DNA from: Corydoras sp. C115
Taxonomy: Eukaryota; Chordata; Actinopteri; Siluriformes; Callichthyidae
Reading direction: 5' to 3'
NCBI GenBank assembly: GCA_019802505.1
Contig: JAFMOC010000170.1
Coordinates: forward strand, 725,001 to 789,000
DNA length: 64,000 nucleotides
The notes beneath the pieces were generated by a model that ran no database searches, had not been told where the DNA came from, and saw nothing but the letters and a program-made list of their open reading frames with translations. Shown here one piece after another: positions 59,461 to 64,000 of the stretch. A program made the translations under genes and the position numbers. Each line of letters starts with the position of its first letter. The first letter of the stretch is position 1.

Positions 59461-62400
59461 AAAATATAATGAATAAATAATGAACTCTTCACTTCCGACT
59501 CATTTTTTGAAATGGTCCCGTCTTTCTGTCGTGGTTTCCGTGATTTCTGAAGCGTACCGTTCTGAACCGGACCGTTGTGGTGAACGCCTGGACGTGACGG
59601 CTGGACGTGACGCATTCGCAGACTCGGAAACCAAAAGCAGTCAGCCTCCTCGCCAATGACCATGAATGGAAAGCGAGCGCCAAAACCCTCTTCGGCCCTC
59701 TTGACCCACATTCAGTCACGTCTCCGATGTTGGCCGGTCTCCGGCTCAGAATTCCAGAGACGGTACGCCTCCCTCGTACCGCGGCACCTTACCCCGCACC
59801 CCATTGAAAGAACAGAGCGGTGGGAGCGCGGCGCCTCCTCAGAGATGCAGTGCGGACGATCGGGACGGCTCGTAAAAAAAGAGGCAACGGACAGCCGGCT
59901 GTCCTCACGAGACCCGGCGAGTGGAGCGCAGAGACGGAGATGGAGAGTAGGCGGTACGATACGAATCGAGTCAGACTTCGACACCCGAGTGGGCGGACAC
60001 GGTGCGCGCGAAATCACGGCCATGCCGCAGTCTGACAGAGCGTCTGATTCACTTTACCTCCTCGATGTTTCGGTTCCAGAGCCGGGAGCGCAGATCTATA
60101 AACGGCCTGATATTCAACGGCAAGGGCCTGAGCTCCCTGTGGGCTTCACGGGTCCAAGTGGCACTCAAGAGTCATGTGCACAGCTGAACCATGTCCTCCA
60201 TCGTGTCGTAAGGCGGTCGATCGGGGGCGTGCCCCGTCCACGGCCTGAGGGCCGACAACCGTACCGGCCCAACTGTACTTGTTCATTGACTATCTGGGAA
60301 CCGTTTCCACGATGCATCGTCTACATCCTCCACCCAACACTTATGCCCACAATGCATTTCACCTCTCAGCCTCGTTCCACCAGGTCCACCCTGCAGCTTT
60401 TAGAACCCTGTCATTTAGAACCCATCATTCGTCCACCAATGACCGTTGACCATCAACCTCCATGCCTCTGTTGGTCTTCCCACGCTGTTCCTCTCCACCC
60501 TGCGTCTTCCCTCTGCATCTCCACCGACAGGTCACATGACGTCTGCAGCAGTCGTTAATGGTAATACGCGGATGTGCGTTAATTACAGCAATTCATTTAG
60601 AACCGTAGTAACAGCGCCGCCGCCGAATCGATGCGTCCGACGGTAGCGGCGTGTGTTAGTGGCTCCCCAGACGTTACTGTATTGGTTCCAGCTACTATAA
60701 AGGACAATAAACGATCATCGTATGTGGAGTTACCCGGTAACCTGCATGTTAAAGATGACTATAACTATAATCTGTAGCCGGAACCGGATCGCGACCGGCC
60801 GTCCTGTTGGTGTCAACACACGTACTGCTTCTTCTGCCCAGCTGAGGTCAGAACGGCGTGAGGGTGCCGGGTTCCGCGATGCGAAGCTGTCAGGACCTCC
60901 AGACTGTTTACACTACAAACTGGACTGCTTGTTGTCAGATAAGTAGCTTAGTTCGCAGAGTTCCGAGGAGAACGTCGGGGAAACGTGTCAACTGCACTTC
61001 CTCTTCTCCTGTCGGGACGATGTTGGTCCGATGGGTCACGATTGTCTCGCCGGCACGTCCCCGGGTCGATTCGGAGGACGCGAACCGATACGGTTTAAAC
61101 ATCTGGTGGGAGACCGAGAGCAGAGTCGCATGTTTACTTTAACTGTGGCTGGTCGGAGCCATGGTGGAGGGTGCCCGTTGATGGGGGGGTGGGGGGGGGG
61201 TGGAAAAAGGGGCCGTGTGGAAGCGAGGGGAGGAGGGGCGGGAGGCTAATCTTCAATCTGCGTTTCCAGGCGCCATGAGCTCACTGACTTGGCAAGCAGC
61301 TGACCTGCAACTTTAACAAAGCCCAGGGTGAGGCCTTTGTCCCGTCTGGCATGCCAATGAAAATCATCAGATGGAGTGACAAAAAAAAAAAAAAAAAAAA
61401 GAGTGAGGGGGGCGGAGCATGAGGGCGACGATCCCAGGGCCGGGTGCCGGCTTTCGGGTGGAGGTTGCACCACGTCCGTCGCCTCTGTGTGACTCGATGT
61501 TTGTATAAACACTCACATTGTGCTCACGGCCAGGCCGACGGTCTCTTATCCAACCACATCCCAAAAAGGGGTCTCTTGTTGGGATTCGGATCTGGTGACC
61601 GAGCAGGAGAACATTAACGCCATTGTGAGATTTGGGGAAATCAATCAGAGATGACTTTGTGCTTCGGAATGGGACGCGGCCTCGTTCTGAAATAATGAGC
61701 CGCAGTCAGAGAGAGACGAACGTGGTCGGCAGCAGGACTGTGACCGAGGTTCTGGACCTTTCACATAAAAGGAACGTCTATGGAACCTCGACCCAGATCA
61801 AACCAGCACCATTAATCTCATGAACACAAAACGTCAAGACCTTCCACATTGACCTCCAGCCTCCGTAAAAAGCCTCGTACCGATCTGACATTTGGATCAC
61901 AAACGAGGAACATTTGGGACGCCTGACCTCGACCTTCCTTGAACAAGTTTTCAAGTGAATCATTGTTAGTTAATCATTGTTCCCAAACCGGAACCATCAT
62001 TCGCAGATCTGACCGTGAACCTACGTCTCACTGGACCTCATGGTTCTGCCACCCCAACGGATCCCATTGGCACGGCTCCCATCCACGTTCTCCTCAGACC
62101 CTCCAATTTGCCTCAAAGGATCCCATGGAACCGCCAGGCAGACATCCCGGCAACATCAACAAACCCTGGCTTAGATCTGCCGCCGGTTCCCTGGACCTCT
62201 TTAATCAGCAAAGTTTCCACTGGAGGAACCGCCGCTTATCGGGCAGTTTGGGTAAACTTCAAAGGCGGCCGTGAATAACAGTCCCAGGACAGTTTGTGTT
62301 TTGCAAACCACACCACAAGGTCCCACCGACCATAAAAGAGGGCTTTTCTGAAAATGGGTCCCTGGATTCTCCTGGACAAACAGGTTTAAGGTTCCGATGG

Positions 62401-63315
62401 ACGGCCGCCGCCTGAATGGAAACCATAAAGAGACGGCAAATACGCCGCCACCGAGCGCGCCCTCTGCCTCGTCAGCTCATCCAGCGCTTCGAGTGTTAGT
62501 AAACAGGATACCTCAGAGGAGGCACGGCACTCGGGTGAAAGCCACAACAGGCGAACCTCCGAGCCAGACACGAGTGAGACGCATGCGTGGGTGCAACTCA
62601 ACAAACATCAGAGGGACGCCGCCTTAAGAAAAGCATGTGCTCGCTCTCGCTGAATGCGCCTCTCTATTTCAACTATTACGCTCCGACGCGAGTTCTGCAA
62701 AAACATTACGTTCTGCAAACGTCTTATCTCACCAGACCGAAGCAGCTGCAAGCCTAAAGGAAAATTTAGGCTGGTAAACCAGCCGCGTGCTCTATGTGAG
62801 TTCAATCCTCGTTCTTGTTTAGTGTGTTCGTTTTTTTCGTGTTTACGCGTCGAGATACGCGCGAACGTGCACGTACGTGTCACAATAACAACAGCGGAGC
62901 ACGTTCTCCGCGGCGGCGGGGCGATTGTGAGTACGTATGTGAGTGTACGTACATGAGGTTCCGCCTGCAGCAGAACCTCAACGTAGCGCTTTCGCCGTGT
63001 GTTTTTCAAAACAAGTGTGCAGATCGTCCCACACAATCGATAGTCAAAATAATAAAAAAAAATCCCAAATGTTTTGGGACGGCCCCCACAGCACCACGCA
63101 AACCACAACGCCAAGCTGAATGAGGCTGATGACTTATTTGAAAAATACACGATGCTACGGGTGGGTGTAGAGTCCATATCTGGCAACCGAGGTCATAACG
63201 TTTAGGTCAATAAAGAAAAATTAATAAAATAATTAAATAAGATAATTTCAACGGCATCATCGATTTTTAATGTGAACATTATCAGAAGCCACACGAGCCT
63301 GCACTGCTGCGACAT

Positions 63316-63650
63316 CCATCCATTATCTTCCCCTTTATCCGTTATTAGGGACACGGGAGGGGGGGGGGGGTTCCCCATGCCCATCCAGGGGAGAACATCT
63401 CGGGTGCTGGGCAGATACACCCAGGACAGGGGGGCAATCTATCGCTGGGTACACTCACTCACACAAACACACTATGGGGCAATTTGGAGAATTCATGACC
63501 TTGATCCATGTTTTTGGACTGCGGGAGGAAACCGGAGAACCCGGAGGAAACCCATGTGCACACGGGGAGAACATGCGCCCAGATTGGGATTCAAACCGGG
63601 AATCCACAGCGCTGCGAGAATGTGCCAACCACTAAGCCACCGTGCCGCCC
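63316..63650 (-). repeat. SINE-like element, antisense
   Basis: Full length with a G-run at 63359-63370; ends at CTAAGCCACCGTGCCGCCC. Confidence 0.8.
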
Positions 63651-64000
63651 CTGCTGCAACATGATTGGCTGATTAGATCAGTGCATTAATTGGAGATACA
63701 CAACGCCACTAATTAGCATAATTTATGCATATCAAATTCTCTCGTCCAATCCCAAATAGAGGATTGGACCCGAGCAGCCGCCGACTTTATTTAAACTAAA
63801 AATAATATTAATAAAAGCGTGAGGTTTGGAGTACGGACGTCGTTGTGAGCGATGACATTGATAGATTTGGGAACAAAGAGAACAGCGGAACGTCACACCA
63901 TGCAAAATACTGACCAACCAACCAGTTAACCGCGTTGTTCTCCTTCAAACATTAACCGAGCGTGTACGGAAGCCTCCAGAGTGCGAGGCTCATACGGAAC

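Larger units (their letters stand above)
54210..64000 (-). other. Inferred rras2 intron 1 (no coding exon recognised)
   Basis: No exon with the expected GVGKSALT P-loop is seen on the minus strand to the end of the window, so the first rras2 exon lies beyond it. The interval holds CA/TG microsatellites (54344-54431, 55225-55265, 55690-55731, 56073-56120), a Tc1-like remnant (55520-55700), an AT-rich tract (56570-56800) and SINE-like repeats (59143-59460, 63316-63650). GC-rich stretches at 57-62 kb produce several chance open frames, none recognised. Confidence 0.6.

Noticed and set aside
59656..60558. 300-codon open frame on the plus strand
   Set aside because: No recognisable domain, Arg/Ser/Pro-rich by composition, overlapped by other open frames in the same GC-rich stretch, and inside the inferred rras2 intron. 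Likely chance.
62608..63186. 192-codon minus-strand open frame
   Set aside because: No similarity seen, low-complexity basic composition, opposing frames equally open.

Overview
The window looks like nuclear DNA of a teleost fish. It holds three vertebrate genes split by GT-AG introns: ric3, tub and rras2. The repeats are typical of fish: tRNA-headed SINE-like elements ending in (GAAT)n or (GGAT)n, L2-type LINE pieces with the 3' tail that resembles the word series TAAGTCGC-TTTGGATAAAAGCG, Tc1-like remnants, a hAT element, MITE-like units and long CA arrays. I cannot name the species. No bacterial, viral or CRISPR signal is seen. Layout: 1-3.7 kb is repeat debris (SINE-like cluster and L2 pieces). 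3.7-5.85 kb is an old, diverged copy of a segment found twice more further in. 7,444-25,525 is a very large inverted duplication (palindrome). Its left arm is 7,444-15,857, its right arm 15,883-25,525, and its centre is near 15,870 in an AT-rich tract. The right arm runs into the complete ric3 gene (22,623-26,236, + strand). The left arm carries only a broken, reversed copy of ric3 exons 4, 5 and part of 6. The arms differ by a 1.28-kb hAT insertion present only on the left, by about 1.96 kb present only on the right (ric3 exons 1-3), and by tandem-repeat copy number. tub (28,106-37,765, - strand) lies tail to tail with ric3. All 12 exons of a 499-residue protein can be assembled in phase. A second, far-upstream first exon at 47,101-47,156 joins the same exon 2 in the same phase, so tub probably has two promoters. 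Between the two tub promoters, and from there to rras2, the DNA is largely non-coding and repeat-bearing. rras2 (- strand) contributes its last five coding exons at 52,098-54,209. Its first coding exon (P-loop) is not in the window, so 54,210-64,000 is read as intron 1 plus repeats. ric3 next to tub matches the human 11p15.4 neighbourhood. The proteins act in different settings: RIC-3 is an ER chaperone of nicotinic and 5-HT3 receptors, Tubby is a phosphoinositide-binding adaptor for ciliary membrane protein traffic, and R-Ras2 is a membrane-anchored small GTPase. The grouping is conserved synteny, not a pathway. The most unusual structure is the palindrome and its nested history. All comparisons were made by eye, so identities are estimates.
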